DNA of 37,453 nucleotides from Candidatus Bipolaricaulota bacterium. Its GTDB lineage: Bacteria; Bipolaricaulota; Bipolaricaulia; RBG-16-55-9; DRXL01. This document shows, one piece after another, positions 24,426-32,973 of this stretch. The position numbers and the translations under genes are program-made. Position 1 is the stretch's first letter. The number at the start of each line of letters is the position of its first letter. The notes under the pieces were generated by a model. It searched no databases, was not told where the DNA came from, and saw only the letters and a list, made by a program, of their open reading frames with translations. The stretch covers positions 1 to 37,453 of the forward strand of contig JANXCC010000004.1 in NCBI GenBank assembly GCA_025060395.1. The letters run 5' to 3'.

Positions 24426-25439
24426 TCAGCGGTATGCCAGTAGCCCTAGGATCGCCCCTAGAGCGGCAATGATCCAAAATCTCAGGGTGATCAAGACCTC
24501 TGGCCACTCTTGATTGGGCAGAAAGAACTCATAGTCAATGCCCTTGGCTCGCTCGAAGTGATGGTGCAACGGCGAGACTTTGAAGACGCGTTTCTTGAAG
24601 AGCTTGAAACTTATGACTTGTATGATTACGGAAAGCGTCTCGATCACAGGGATGAACGCGATGAGGGGCAGAAAGAGCGCTGTGCCGGTCACTAAAGCGA
24701 GCGCACCGACAAGCCCGCCCAGCGCAAACGACCCTGTATCGCCCAGGATAATCCTTGCCGGGTGCGCGTTCCACCACAAGAAGCCAAGCACCGCCATCGC
24801 CGCCAGCGTTATAATCTGTAAGAGCGCGAGCTGGCCTTGGAGATAGAGAATGCCTCCATAGGCCCCTAGCACGATGAGCGTCACACCCGCTAAGAGCCCA
24901 TCCAAGCCATCGGTCTCGTTGAACGCATTGACCGTGCTGAGAAGGATCAGAAAGATCAGACCAGTACCTAGAGCGGGCGAGAGCGCAAGCTCTGTGCCCA
25001 TAAGCGGGATGCGCAGTGCTGGTAAGACTTCGAACGCCCCGGCCACCCACGCCAATAGCCCGCAGAGAATACCCTGGAGCAGCAGCTTATATCGTCCGGG
25101 GAGTCCTCGGGCGTGGTGCTGCAAGATCTTCAGCGCGTCGTCAAGCAGCCCGATCAGCCCAAATCCCATCGTCGCCGCGCCAACGAAGAGCGCCTTAGGA
25201 TGAAGCATAGCCCGGTCGAACCATGCGATCACGGCCCAACTAGCGAAGAACGCAAGCAGAAGCGAGACCCCGCCGGCGGTCGGAGTGCCTTTCTTATGCT
25301 CATGGATCTCTGGGCCATAGTCCCGGATCGGCTGGCCGAATCTCCGGCGTACCTGGAAGCCAAGCCACAAGCGGGTCACAATTACGCTGATGAAGAACGT
25401 CCCCACCACGCTCAGCCACCACATAGACAAGAAAAGCAT
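24426..25439 (-). CDS. mraY: Phospho-N-acetylmuramoyl-pentapeptide transferase
   Basis: 337 residues with about ten membrane helices. Family motifs: KKGTPTAGGV, the LLDDALKIL loop (DDxxK), NETDGLDGLLAG and KVSPLHHHFE. It moves phospho-MurNAc-pentapeptide from UDP to undecaprenyl phosphate, giving lipid I for peptidoglycan. The third motif has Glu where most MraYs have Leu (NLTDGLDG). It is outside the usual mur/fts cluster, diverging from ispF by 43 bases. The start MLFLSMWW is plausible, with GGAG 13 bases upstream. Confidence 0.94.
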   Translation of the reverse strand: MLFLSMWWLSVVGTFFISVIVTRLWLGFQVRRRFGQPIRDYGPEIHEHKKGTPTAGGVSLLLAFFASWAVIAWFDRAMLHPKALFVGAATMGFGLIGLLDDALKILQHHARGLPGRYKLLLQGILCGLLAWVAGAFEVLPALRIPLMGTELALSPALGTGLIFLILLSTVNAFNETDGLDGLLAGVTLIVLGAYGGILYLQGQLALLQIITLAAMAVLGFLWWNAHPARIILGDTGSFALGGLVGALALVTGTALFLPLIAFIPVIETLSVIIQVISFKLFKKRVFKVSPLHHHFERAKGIDYEFFLPNQEWPEVLITLRFWIIAALGAILGLLAYR

Positions 25440-25467
25440 AACATAGCCGAAGCTCCAAGGGCAAGTT

Positions 25468-25473
25468 TATAAT
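25468..25473 (+). promoter_or_regulatory. -10 box (TATAAT) for ispF, overlapping a candidate box for mraY
   Basis: TATAAT at 25468-25473 lies 9 bases before the ispF ATG, which would give a leader of only about two bases. The same A/T box reads TTATTATAAA on minus toward mraY. No TTGACA-like -35 sits at the right distance on either strand, so the call is tentative. Confidence 0.4.
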
Positions 25474-25482
25474 AAAAGCGCT

Positions 25483-25965
25483 ATGCGCATTGGTCTTGGC
25501 GTGGATTTTCACAAGTTTGCACTGGGGCGCAGACTGATCTTGGGTGGCGTCGAAATCCCTCACGAACGTGGACTAGATGGGCACTCCGACGCCGATGTCT
25601 TGCTCCACGCGATCTGCGATGCGCTGCTTGGGGCGGCAGCACTCGGCGATATTGGACAGCACTTCCCCGATTCTGATGCCCGCTATAGAGACATCTCAAG
25701 TGTTGTGCTCCTGATCGAAGTACACAAGAAGATCGCAGAAATGGGCCTTGCTATCGAGAACATTGATGCGACCGTGATCGCTCAAGAGCCCAAGATCGCT
25801 CCGTACGTCCCAGCGATGCGCGCTACGATCGCCCAAGCTTTAGGGCTCTCTCCCTCTCAAATCAGCATCAAGGCGACGACACCCGAAGGGCTAGGGGCAC
25901 TAGGGCGAGGCGAAGGGATCGCTGTCTGGGCCATCGCCCTGCTCACCTCCCGAAGAAGCGCATAA
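25483..25965 (+). CDS. ispF: 2-C-methyl-D-erythritol 2,4-cyclodiphosphate synthase
   Basis: 160 residues, standard length. Zinc ligands D8, H10 (GVDFH) and H42 (SDADVLLHAI) are present, as are IGQHFPDSD and the KATTPEGLGALGRGEG tail motif. It forms the cyclic diphosphate intermediate of the MEP isoprenoid route, so the organism makes isoprenoids by that route. ispD is not adjacent as it often is. Its 3' end overlaps that of convergent rseP by 23 bases. No strong ribosome site is seen. Confidence 0.96.
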   Translation: MRIGLGVDFHKFALGRRLILGGVEIPHERGLDGHSDADVLLHAICDALLGAAALGDIGQHFPDSDARYRDISSVVLLIEVHKKIAEMGLAIENIDATVIAQEPKIAPYVPAMRATIAQALGLSPSQISIKATTPEGLGALGRGEGIAVWAIALLTSRRSA

Positions 25966-27253
25966 TATCGTTATACGTGACGAGCAGGATCAGCCCAATC
26001 AAGAGGATGAACCCAAGGTAGTGAATGAACCCTTCTTTCTCGGGGGGAATAGGCTTTCTACGGATCATCTCGATCAAGAGAAAGAGAATCCTGCTGCCAT
26101 CGAGCGCTGGAATCGGCAGCAGATTAAACAACCCCAAGTTGAGGCTCAACACGGCGATGACTAATAGCAACGACATGAGGCCGAACTGGAGGGACTGCCC
26201 GATGACTTCCAAGATTCCCACAGGGCCTCGCACCTCGCCACTGGCCTGCCCTAAGCGCCCTGGTAGGCTCCTGAGCCACTCGACAATAGCGACGACCGTA
26301 TCCCACGAGCGCTGAGCCCCTACGAGAATGGCTTGTCCCAGCGAGGGGCGGCGCATGAGGACTTGCGGCTCGAACCCATCGAAGAGCTCCAGTTCAGTGC
26401 GTCCAGCTATCTCTATCGTGAGCGCAAATTGATGCTCGCCGCGCTGCACGACCAGCACAGCAGTCTGAGCATCGAGCAGGAGCTCTCGCATCTGCCAGAA
26501 GCTCCAGATGGGCACACCGTTGATGGAGAGGATCCGATCCCCTGGCTGCAGTCCTTGCTGCGCAAAGAACGCATTGGGCTCTAGCCGAGCAATGAGATTG
26601 CTCGTTGAGACGTGAGCAAACCTCACCCCGATGATATAGCGTCCATCGCGTTCCGACCACTTAGGGAGTATCGTCACGGTGTGATGTTGGTCGTTACGCA
26701 ACAGCTCGAGCGAGATCGCTTGGCCTCCGGAAGCACGAATGAGTTGCTGGAGCTGCTGGGGGGAGTAGACCATCTTGCCGTTGATCTTCTCAATCCTATC
26801 GCCGATTTGGAGGAGGCCTTGGGAGGGGCTAGGGCTGCCATCGGGCATTGGGACGAGCTCGGCGACTTCTAAGTAGGGCAGTCCGAAGACCCCGACGATC
26901 AAGATCATCAAAAAGATCGCGGCGATGATGTTCATCACCGGCCCTGCAAACACTATAATCATTCGTTGCCAAGCAGGCTTTGACGTAAAAAGGCGCTCTT
27001 TGGGGACGGCTTGGTCTTCAGCGCTCTCGCGATCTTCCCCAGCCATGCGCACGTAGCCCCCGATGGGAAAGATTCTTACAGAGTATTCGGTCTCGCGGCC
27101 CTTGCGCCGCCAGATCGCTGGCCCCATCCCAATGGCAAATTGATGGACCCAGACGCCAAAGAGCCGCGCCGCGGCAAAATGCCCCCACTCATGCACTACC
27201 ACGAGAAACGCTATAGTGACTATAAACGCTGCGATGGTCGCGAGAATGCTCAT
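25943..27253 (-). CDS. rseP: Site-2 zinc protease RseP (M50)
   Basis: 436 residues. The metalloprotease motif HEWGH is at 21-25 in the first membrane helix; a second helix ~95-120 precedes two tandem PDZ domains (~125-200 and ~205-290), then the third ligand motif NLLPIPALDG near residue 385 and a last helix. It cuts membrane-anchored anti-sigma factors or signal-peptide remnants inside the membrane. Two PDZ domains are typical of RseP from diderm bacteria. It follows tilS by 9 bases. No anti-sigma target is in the window. Confidence 0.94.
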   Translation of the reverse strand: MSILATIAAFIVTIAFLVVVHEWGHFAAARLFGVWVHQFAIGMGPAIWRRKGRETEYSVRIFPIGGYVRMAGEDRESAEDQAVPKERLFTSKPAWQRMIIVFAGPVMNIIAAIFLMILIVGVFGLPYLEVAELVPMPDGSPSPSQGLLQIGDRIEKINGKMVYSPQQLQQLIRASGGQAISLELLRNDQHHTVTILPKWSERDGRYIIGVRFAHVSTSNLIARLEPNAFFAQQGLQPGDRILSINGVPIWSFWQMRELLLDAQTAVLVVQRGEHQFALTIEIAGRTELELFDGFEPQVLMRRPSLGQAILVGAQRSWDTVVAIVEWLRSLPGRLGQASGEVRGPVGILEVIGQSLQFGLMSLLLVIAVLSLNLGLFNLLPIPALDGSRILFLLIEMIRRKPIPPEKEGFIHYLGFILLIGLILLVTYNDIMRFFGR

Positions 27254-27262
27254 ATAGTCCCC

Positions 27263-28639
27263 TCAAATGCGCTCTGCTGTGATCTGTAGCATCCTTGCGG
27301 TCCGAGGCGTCGCACGGTACGATTCGTGGACGGCCCGACCAACGATCCATATTACTGTATTCTCATCACAAATCAAGGGTATGGTATCACGGGCCTCACG
27401 GGGGATCTTGGCGTCAACAAAGAAGTCTTGTAATTTTTTTGTGCCTCCCTTCAGGAGAATGCGATCTCCGGGGCGCCGGTTGCGTACGACGAGAGCCCCA
27501 CGGATCTTGTCAGCGTCAAGCACGACCTTCATCCCTGGGGGTGAGCTTCGCAAGCTGGAAGGCAGCGTAAGAGCCGTAGAAAATCTCCAGCCGAGCTCTG
27601 GAAGGACAGTCTCGCCCGGAACAGTTAAGAGATACTCAAAGCGCTTCGGAGCCGCAGCTGGTTGCGTCGTGATAACGATCTGATCGTGGCGTCGCAGTAC
27701 TCGCACGCCAGCGGGGAGGGAGAGCTCACCTGCACCGCGGCGGGACGCCCACGAGAGCACAGTTTCAATATGATCAGCTCCCAGCTCACACTGGGGTTGA
27801 AGCGCAAATACAGCCCGACGCAGCACGAGCGCTTGCAGATACTCCGAGAGTCGGAAGAACTTCTTCAGATCCAACATGAGCTCGTGCGCGTTCTTCTTGA
27901 TCAGCAGCTCTCTGAACGCTTGGTCAGCTTCACGCTCCAGATGCTGAGCGGCTTGGCCAAGCAGCCGTGCTGTACGGCCTAACGCTTCAAGTAAATTGGG
28001 ATTATACTCTTTCAAGATGGGGATCAACTCATGACGGATCTTATTGCGCAGAATTCTCGTATCGTAGTTGGTAGGGTCTTCGCGCCAACGGAGTTTATGA
28101 GTTTTGGCATAGGCTTCGATCTGTTGGCGTGAGCATTCGATCAGTGGGCGAATATACTGGCAGTGCTCGCTCGAGCGCACTGGGGGAATCCCCGCAAGCC
28201 CTTCGAGCCCGGAGCCGCGTAGGAGTCTCATTAGAAGCGTTTCGGCTTGGTCGTTGAGCGTGTGCCCAAGCGCGATCTTATTGAATTTATGAGCCTGGGC
28301 TATCTTCTCTAAAAACTGATAGCGCAGTTCTCTTGCTGCGACTTCAAGCGAGAGCTTGTGCGCTTGAGCGTAGGCGGGCACGTCGGCGCGCTCCGTGTAC
28401 AATTTCAGTCTTAGAGAGCGCGCGAGTTTGCTCACAAACTCAGCGTCTTGAGCTGAATCAGGGCGAATCCCGTGATCGAAGTGCGCTACGGCGAGAGAGA
28501 GCTTCAGCTCTTTTTTAAGCTCTTGGAGCACATGGAGCAAGACGACTGAGTCGACGCCGCCGGAGACCGCGACGAGCACGCGATCACAAGCTTGGAGCAT
28601 TACGTAGCGCGTGATGGTCTTGCGGACTTGGTCGAGCAT
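27263..28639 (-). CDS. tilS: tRNA(Ile)-lysidine synthetase
   Basis: 458 residues. PP-loop ATP motif SGGVDS at 26-31, with FDHGIRPDSAQDAEF and the GHTLNDQAETLLMRLLRGSGL signature; C-terminal TilS domains follow (~300-458; FEYLLTVPGETV, RRPGDRILLKGGTKKLQDFF). It converts C34 of tRNA-Ile(CAU) to lysidine so AUA is read as isoleucine. First gene of a two-gene unit with rseP. A predicted promoter puts the start 2-3 bases from the ATG, so the mRNA is probably near-leaderless. Confidence 0.95.
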   Translation of the reverse strand: MLDQVRKTITRYVMLQACDRVLVAVSGGVDSVVLLHVLQELKKELKLSLAVAHFDHGIRPDSAQDAEFVSKLARSLRLKLYTERADVPAYAQAHKLSLEVAARELRYQFLEKIAQAHKFNKIALGHTLNDQAETLLMRLLRGSGLEGLAGIPPVRSSEHCQYIRPLIECSRQQIEAYAKTHKLRWREDPTNYDTRILRNKIRHELIPILKEYNPNLLEALGRTARLLGQAAQHLEREADQAFRELLIKKNAHELMLDLKKFFRLSEYLQALVLRRAVFALQPQCELGADHIETVLSWASRRGAGELSLPAGVRVLRRHDQIVITTQPAAAPKRFEYLLTVPGETVLPELGWRFSTALTLPSSLRSSPPGMKVVLDADKIRGALVVRNRRPGDRILLKGGTKKLQDFFVDAKIPREARDTIPLICDENTVIWIVGRAVHESYRATPRTARMLQITAERI

Positions 28640-28647
28640 CGCTTTTC

Positions 28648-28676
28648 ATTCTGCCATACCCAGCTCATCAGCGCAA
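28648..28676 (-). promoter_or_regulatory. Predicted near-leaderless promoter of tilS
   Basis: On minus: TTGCGC (28676-28671), 17 bases, CAGAAT (28653-28648), then 8 bases to the ATG at 28639. Its -35 lies just 3 bases from the -35 of the divergent ruvB promoter. Confidence 0.45.
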
Positions 28677-28679
28677 GAT

Positions 28680-28708
28680 TTGCTTGTGCTGTCAGCGATC
28701 AGTAGAAT
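28680..28708 (+). promoter_or_regulatory. Predicted leaderless promoter of ruvB
   Basis: TTGCTT at 28680-28685, 17 bases, TAGAAT at 28703-28708 (5 of 6), then six bases to the ATG at 28715. The usual +1 falls on the A of the ATG. There is no Shine-Dalgarno site, supporting a leaderless message. Confidence 0.55.
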
Positions 28709-28714
28709 TGCAGT

Positions 28715-29734
28715 ATGCCGCGCGAAGCGATCTTGCAGGGGGACGAACTCGAAGAAGACCAGACGACGCTCTCGCTGCGTCCCAATAAATTATCAGAATT
28801 CATCGGGCAGACTCAGATCAAAGAACAGCTTCGGCTCTACATGCAAGCCGCAAAAGCCCGTGGCGATGTCCTCGATCACATACTCTTGCATGGGCCCCCG
28901 GGCTTAGGGAAGACGACTCTAGCCCTAATTATCGCTGCCGAGATGGGCGTGAATATCAAGATCAGCTCTGGCCCGGCCATCGAGCGCCCCGGCGACTTAG
29001 CTGCCATCGTGACCAATCTTAGCCCTGGCGATGTGCTTTTCATCGATGAAATTCATAGGCTGCGCCGAAACGTCGAGGAGCTGCTCTACCCAGCAATGGA
29101 AGATTTTAAGCTCGATCTAGTGATCGGTGAAGGTCCGCACGCGCAGTCTATTAGATTGGACTTACCCAAGTTCACCTTGATCGGGGCGACGACGCGCACT
29201 GGACTGCTCTCCAGCCCCTTACGAGATCGCTTTGAAGTCGTCTTCCATCTCGATTTCTATGACGAGTCTGAACTGCAAGAGATCGTGCGGCGCGGGGCCC
29301 TGATTCTCGGGGTGAAGATCACCGACGAAGCCGCACATGAGATCGCGCGCCGCGCGCGGGGCACCCCCAGGGTCGCGAATAGACTTTTGAAGCGCGTACG
29401 CGATTTTGCCCAAGTCAAGAAAAAGCCCGTCATTGATCGTGATATCGCCCGCGAAGCATTAGCTATGCTCCAGGTAGACGAAGAGGGCTTGGACGAGCTG
29501 GACCGAAGGATTCTAAGAACTATTATCGAAAAATTTGACGGTGGCCCGGTGGGGCTGGAGACGCTCTCTGCGGCACTGAGCGAAGAGAAAGACACGCTCT
29601 CGGAAGTCTACGAGCCATATCTCCTGAAGAAAGGCTTCATTCAGCGCACACCGCAAGGGCGTGTCGCCACGGAGCGCGCTTATAGACACCTGGGGATAGC
29701 CCTGAATAAAGCTCACGAAGTCTCACTGTTGTGA
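28715..29734 (+). CDS. ruvB: Holliday junction branch-migration ATPase RuvB
   Basis: 339 residues, standard length. Walker A (GPPGLGKTT) at 60-68, Walker B (FIDEIHRL), sensor 1 (GATTRTG), arginine finger (LRDRFE) and a C-terminal winged helix ([10 protein letters not shown]-like: [19 protein letters not shown]). It forms the hexameric motor that drives branch migration with RuvA. No ruvA or ruvC lies next to it here. It leads an operon with the PCD-ThrC fusion, whose start follows the ruvB stop by 11 bases. Confidence 0.97.
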   Translation: MPREAILQGDELEEDQTTLSLRPNKLSEFIGQTQIKEQLRLYMQAAKARGDVLDHILLHGPPGLGKTTLALIIAAEMGVNIKISSGPAIERPGDLAAIVTNLSPGDVLFIDEIHRLRRNVEELLYPAMEDFKLDLVIGEGPHAQSIRLDLPKFTLIGATTRTGLLSSPLRDRFEVVFHLDFYDESELQEIVRRGALILGVKITDEAAHEIARRARGTPRVANRLLKRVRDFAQVKKKPVIDRDIAREALAMLQVDEEGLDELDRRILRTIIEKFDGGPVGLETLSAALSEEKDTLSEVYEPYLLKKGFIQRTPQGRVATERAYRHLGIALNKAHEVSLL

Positions 29735-29745
29735 CAGGAGGGATA

Positions 29746-31200
29746 ATGCAACTTAAGGAGAAGCACTGTGTGCCCTGTCGGGGCGGCGTCCCGCCCATGA
29801 GCATCGAAGAAGCTCAAGAGTATCTCAAAGAGATCGCGGGCTGGGAGCTGCTTGAGGGCAAGAAGCTCGTCAAAGAGTTCAAATTCGCTCAATATCTTGA
29901 GGGAGTCGCCTTTGCCCGCAGAGTTGGTGAGTTGGCTGAGCTCGAAGGACACCACCCGAACATTCACATCTTCTACAAGAAAGTTCGCATCGAGATCTGG
30001 ACGCATAAAGTAGACGGTCTGACCGAGAGCGATTTCATCTTAGCAGCCAAGATTGATGACCTAACTCCTCAATACCCCTCCCTAGAGGGGAAAGGGGCGG
30101 ACTGCGCCGTTCGCCGTGCCGGCACGATGGAGAGTCCAGACGGAGTCTGGCCCGGGGTCTACGCGCGCTATCGAGAGTATCTGCCGACTATTGCCGATGA
30201 GCATATAGTTACGCTCTTGGAGGGCGGAACGCCCCTTGTGCGCGCGTACGGTCTTGAACGTCAGTGTGGCTTGTCGTGCGCGCTCTACCTCAAATGTGAA
30301 GGCGCTAACCCTACGGGATCGTTCAAAGATCGCGGCATGACCGTGGCGATCTCCCAAGCCAAACAAGCCAGCGCTCGTGCGGTCATCTGCGCTTCGACGG
30401 GGAACACAGCCGCATCGGCGGCCGCGTATGCCGCGCGCGCAGGGATGAAGGCTTTTGTAATTGTGCCCGAGGGCCAGATCGCCCTGGGGAAGCTCGCAGG
30501 TTCTATGATCTACGGCGCCCAAGTCATCCAAATTCAAGGGAATTTCGACCAAGCTCTCCAGATCGTTCGAGCGATCGCTGCAGAGTACCCGGTGACGGTG
30601 GTGAATTCCATCAACCCTCATCGCATTGAGGGGCAGAAGACTGCGGCGTTCGAAGTCTGTGATGCGTTGGGCCAAGCCCCAGATTATCACGCACTGCCGG
30701 TGGGCAATGCCGGGAATATCACGGCATATTGGAGGGGCTACAGCGAGTATTTTGCTGCGAAGAAGATCGCTAAGCGCCCGGTGATGCTGGGCTTTCAGGC
30801 CGAGGGGGCAGCGCCTCTGGTCTTGGGGCATCCCGTTGAGAACCCCAAGACGGTCGCTACGGCGATCAAGATCGGCAACCCTGCGAGTTGGCAGGGAGCC
30901 GTCCGAGCTCGCGACGAGTCTGGGGGTCTCATCACGACCGTGAGCGATGCAGAGATTCTTGAGGCGTACAAGCTCATAGCTCAATGTGAAGGGATCTTCT
31001 GCGAGCCGGCGTCGGCAGCAGCAGTCGCGGGCGTGCTCAAGCTGGCTCGGCAAGATTACTTCAACCCAGGAAGCATCGTCGTCTGCACCCTCACTGGGCA
31101 CGGCTTGAAAGATCCAGATACAGCTCTTATGACAACACCGATGGAGCCAATAAGCACAAGAGCCGTACTACAAGAAGTGCTCCAGGCGATGGGGCTATGA
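29746..31200 (+). CDS. thrC: Fusion of pterin-4a-carbinolamine dehydratase and threonine synthase
   Basis: 484 residues from the ATG at 29746, with AGGAGGGATA upstream. Residues 1-106 are a complete pterin-4a-carbinolamine dehydratase (PCD/DCoH): CRGGVPPMS, GWEL, then EGHHPNIHIFY with His69/His70 and THKVDGLTESD with His87, the active-site pattern. Residues 107-134 are a linker. Residues 135-484 are a PLP threonine synthase: VWPGVYARYREYLP, LLEGGTPLV, GSFKDRG with PLP Lys194, CASTGNTAASAAAYA, VGNAGNITAYW and EPASAAAVAG. It makes threonine from O-phosphohomoserine; homoserine kinase is next. An internal ATG at 30127 (residue 128) could make a separate ThrC but has no ribosome site. PCD normally recycles tetrahydrobiopterin; no aromatic hydroxylase is in the window. 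This fusion is unfamiliar to me. Confidence 0.88.
   Translation: MQLKEKHCVPCRGGVPPMSIEEAQEYLKEIAGWELLEGKKLVKEFKFAQYLEGVAFARRVGELAELEGHHPNIHIFYKKVRIEIWTHKVDGLTESDFILAAKIDDLTPQYPSLEGKGADCAVRRAGTMESPDGVWPGVYARYREYLPTIADEHIVTLLEGGTPLVRAYGLERQCGLSCALYLKCEGANPTGSFKDRGMTVAISQAKQASARAVICASTGNTAASAAAYAARAGMKAFVIVPEGQIALGKLAGSMIYGAQVIQIQGNFDQALQIVRAIAAEYPVTVVNSINPHRIEGQKTAAFEVCDALGQAPDYHALPVGNAGNITAYWRGYSEYFAAKKIAKRPVMLGFQAEGAAPLVLGHPVENPKTVATAIKIGNPASWQGAVRARDESGGLITTVSDAEILEAYKLIAQCEGIFCEPASAAAVAGVLKLARQDYFNPGSIVVCTLTGHGLKDPDTALMTTPMEPISTRAVLQEVLQAMGL
30075..30090. repeat. Palindromic element at the PCD-ThrC junction
   Basis: CCCCTC-CCTA-GAGGGG is a perfect 6-bp stem with a 4-base loop, followed by AAAGGGG. 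It encodes residues ~110-116 (YPSLEGK) in the linker. It looks like a small intergenic-type repeat now read in frame. A second palindrome, CGTGCCGGCACG, lies at 30115-30126 right before the internal ATG. Confidence 0.5.
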
Positions 31201-31206
31201 AGGGCT

Positions 31207-32202
31207 ATGGATCAAGTTACGATCATCGTTCCCGCTTCGACAGCCAACGTCGGGCTAGGGTATGACGTCTGGGCTCTCGGCCTGAAGCGCCCTCAGCTAC
31301 GGCTGACTTATATAAGAAAGCGACACCCAGGGGTGGAGGTTGCAGCGCGGAGCGCTTCTCCTGCGCTTGCTGATAGGATCTTGGGCTATGCGGGGAAGCT
31401 CGCCCTAGAGAGCTTCCTGAGAGAGCACGGGATAGGCGAAGGCGCTTATTTATACTACGAAGACGAGGGCTACCCGATGGGAGGGCTGGGCAGATCAGGG
31501 GCCGAAGCCGTTGGGGCGATCATTGCGGCCGCTGTCGTCTATGACAAACGGCTGAGTCGAGAAGAAGTCGTGCTCTTTAGCGCTAAGGGCGAACCGGGTG
31601 AGCACAAGGATAATGTCGCGGCCTCAACGAACGGCCGATTTAACATCATAGCCACATCTCCGCTCACGGGTAGGGTGACGATAGATTGCTACGATGCGCC
31701 CGAAGATTTAGGAGTAGCTATCGGGTTCTCATCGCACAAGAAGCGTGGGGGCACTGCGGAGGCCAGGAGAGTTCTGGAGTCACCAGCGAGGGCTGAAGAT
31801 CTCATCGTACAGATGGGGTTAGTGTCCGCGATGACCGCTGCGTTCGTAACCGGCAATACCGACAGAGTGCTTGAGGTAGCGTGGGGGGATAGATTTCACG
31901 AGCGGCGCAGGGCGGATAGCGGTGCCTATGGCGCCTTCACGTACAGAGAGTTCCAAGAGCTCAAGAGAAAGCTCTTTGCAGAGTTTCATGTCGCCCTTCT
32001 GGTCTCAGGTGCCGGCCCGAACATGACGGTGCTCTATAATAAGCGGCGCTATCCCCATGGAGTCGTGGCAGCCATTGCGCCGGTGATGAGCCAATGGTTC
32101 CAAGAAAGGGGGATCGATTTGGAGCTGCGCGAGGCAGAGATTGCTACAGAAGGCGCCTATGACTACGCCCAGAGACAGTATGCATGGCAGCGACTTCTTT
32201 AA
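31207..32202 (+). CDS. thrB: Probable homoserine kinase (GHMP family)
   Basis: 331 residues. The start motif VPASTANVGLGYDVWALGL is homoserine-kinase-like, GEPGEHKDNVAAS matches the GEPxPDNVxxx motif, and VSGAGPNMTVL is the GHMP motif 3. It would phosphorylate homoserine for the threonine synthase encoded 6 bases upstream. The ATP-binding motif reads YPMGGLGRSGAEA, with Arg where GLGSSAA has Ser. Other GHMP kinases cannot be fully excluded but the context favours ThrB. Confidence 0.87.
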   Translation: MDQVTIIVPASTANVGLGYDVWALGLKRPQLRLTYIRKRHPGVEVAARSASPALADRILGYAGKLALESFLREHGIGEGAYLYYEDEGYPMGGLGRSGAEAVGAIIAAAVVYDKRLSREEVVLFSAKGEPGEHKDNVAASTNGRFNIIATSPLTGRVTIDCYDAPEDLGVAIGFSSHKKRGGTAEARRVLESPARAEDLIVQMGLVSAMTAAFVTGNTDRVLEVAWGDRFHERRRADSGAYGAFTYREFQELKRKLFAEFHVALLVSGAGPNMTVLYNKRRYPHGVVAAIAPVMSQWFQERGIDLELREAEIATEGAYDYAQRQYAWQRLL

Positions 32203-32211
32203 GGCTGGGCC

Positions 32212-32973
32212 TCACGCCTTCAAGTGATACCCCACACGGAAGAGCGCTATCACCACGCCGACGCAAATCACGCCGAGCGCCAGCGTGAGCACCAGTCCCG
32301 TCAGCACGTGTGCTTCGGCTTCCCCGAGCATCGCTGCTCGAAAGCCCTCGGTGATATACGTGAACGGATTGAGCGCTGTCAACGGCTCGATAAGGGGCAC
32401 GCCGCGCACCATCTCTAAAGAGTAGAAGACGCCGCCAAGCATCACCAACGGATCGAGCACAAACGTGTCTATCGCGCCTACGCCCTCCCAGCCCCGCGTC
32501 CACAGCCCAACAATGCAGCCCACCCCTGCAAATGCTACAGCCACTGCCAGCGCATACCCTAAAGCCCACATCGGCTGTGCTACGGTGATCCCCGTCAATA
32601 GCCACGCGGCTACCAGCACCAACGCTCCCACGACCAGCCCGCGCGCCACACCGCCCAAGAGAATCGCTAACGCGATCTGCTCCACCGAGAGCGGGCTGAC
32701 CAAGAAATCAGCGATATTCCCGTACCAACGTGCCTGAAAGAGACTATACGCGGGATTCAAAAACGCGTTGCGCACGATAGCCAACAAGAGCAATCCCGGC
32801 GTCATGAACTGTATATAGGGCACGCCGTGGACGTCGCCTAAGCGTGATCCCAATCCCACTCCGAAGATCAAGAGAAAGAGAATGACAGAGATCGTCGGCG
32901 GGGCAATGGTGTCTATAGCGTCTTTGAGAAAGCGCATGATCTCGCGCTTCAAAAGCGTCAAAAATCCGATCAT
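32212..32973 (-). CDS. ABC-2 type transporter permease
   Basis: 253 residues with six membrane helices in the ABC-2 layout. The family signature is visible near the C-terminus (GGVFYSLEMVRGVPLIEPLTALNPFTYITEG). It exports its substrate with the ATPase just upstream; starts overlap stop as ATGA (32970-32973). It is the last gene of the arsR-zntA unit. Substrate unknown; drug, polysaccharide and lipid exporters all use this plan. Confidence 0.92.
   Translation of the reverse strand: MIGFLTLLKREIMRFLKDAIDTIAPPTISVILFLLIFGVGLGSRLGDVHGVPYIQFMTPGLLLLAIVRNAFLNPAYSLFQARWYGNIADFLVSPLSVEQIALAILLGGVARGLVVGALVLVAAWLLTGITVAQPMWALGYALAVAVAFAGVGCIVGLWTRGWEGVGAIDTFVLDPLVMLGGVFYSLEMVRGVPLIEPLTALNPFTYITEGFRAAMLGEAEAHVLTGLVLTLALGVICVGVVIALFRVGYHLKA

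Noticed and set aside
24421-24450. GAATTC near 24417 as a cloning junction
   Set aside because: A single restriction-type hexamer inside continuous sequence is expected by chance; no vector sequence seen.
24535-25050. Second minus-strand frame of ~171 codons overlapping mraY
   Set aside because: Same strand but other frame within mraY; the MraY frame has all family motifs.
30082-31101. Long minus-strand open frame (~339 codons) opposite the threonine synthase domain
   Set aside because: It lies fully antisense to a strongly conserved coding region, has no ribosome site and a composition rich in Arg, His and Asp typical of shadow frames.
32144-32605. Minus-strand frame of ~153 codons overlapping the ABC permease and thrB end
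   Set aside because: Out-of-frame with the permease, no motif, and Arg/Gly-rich as expected for a shadow.
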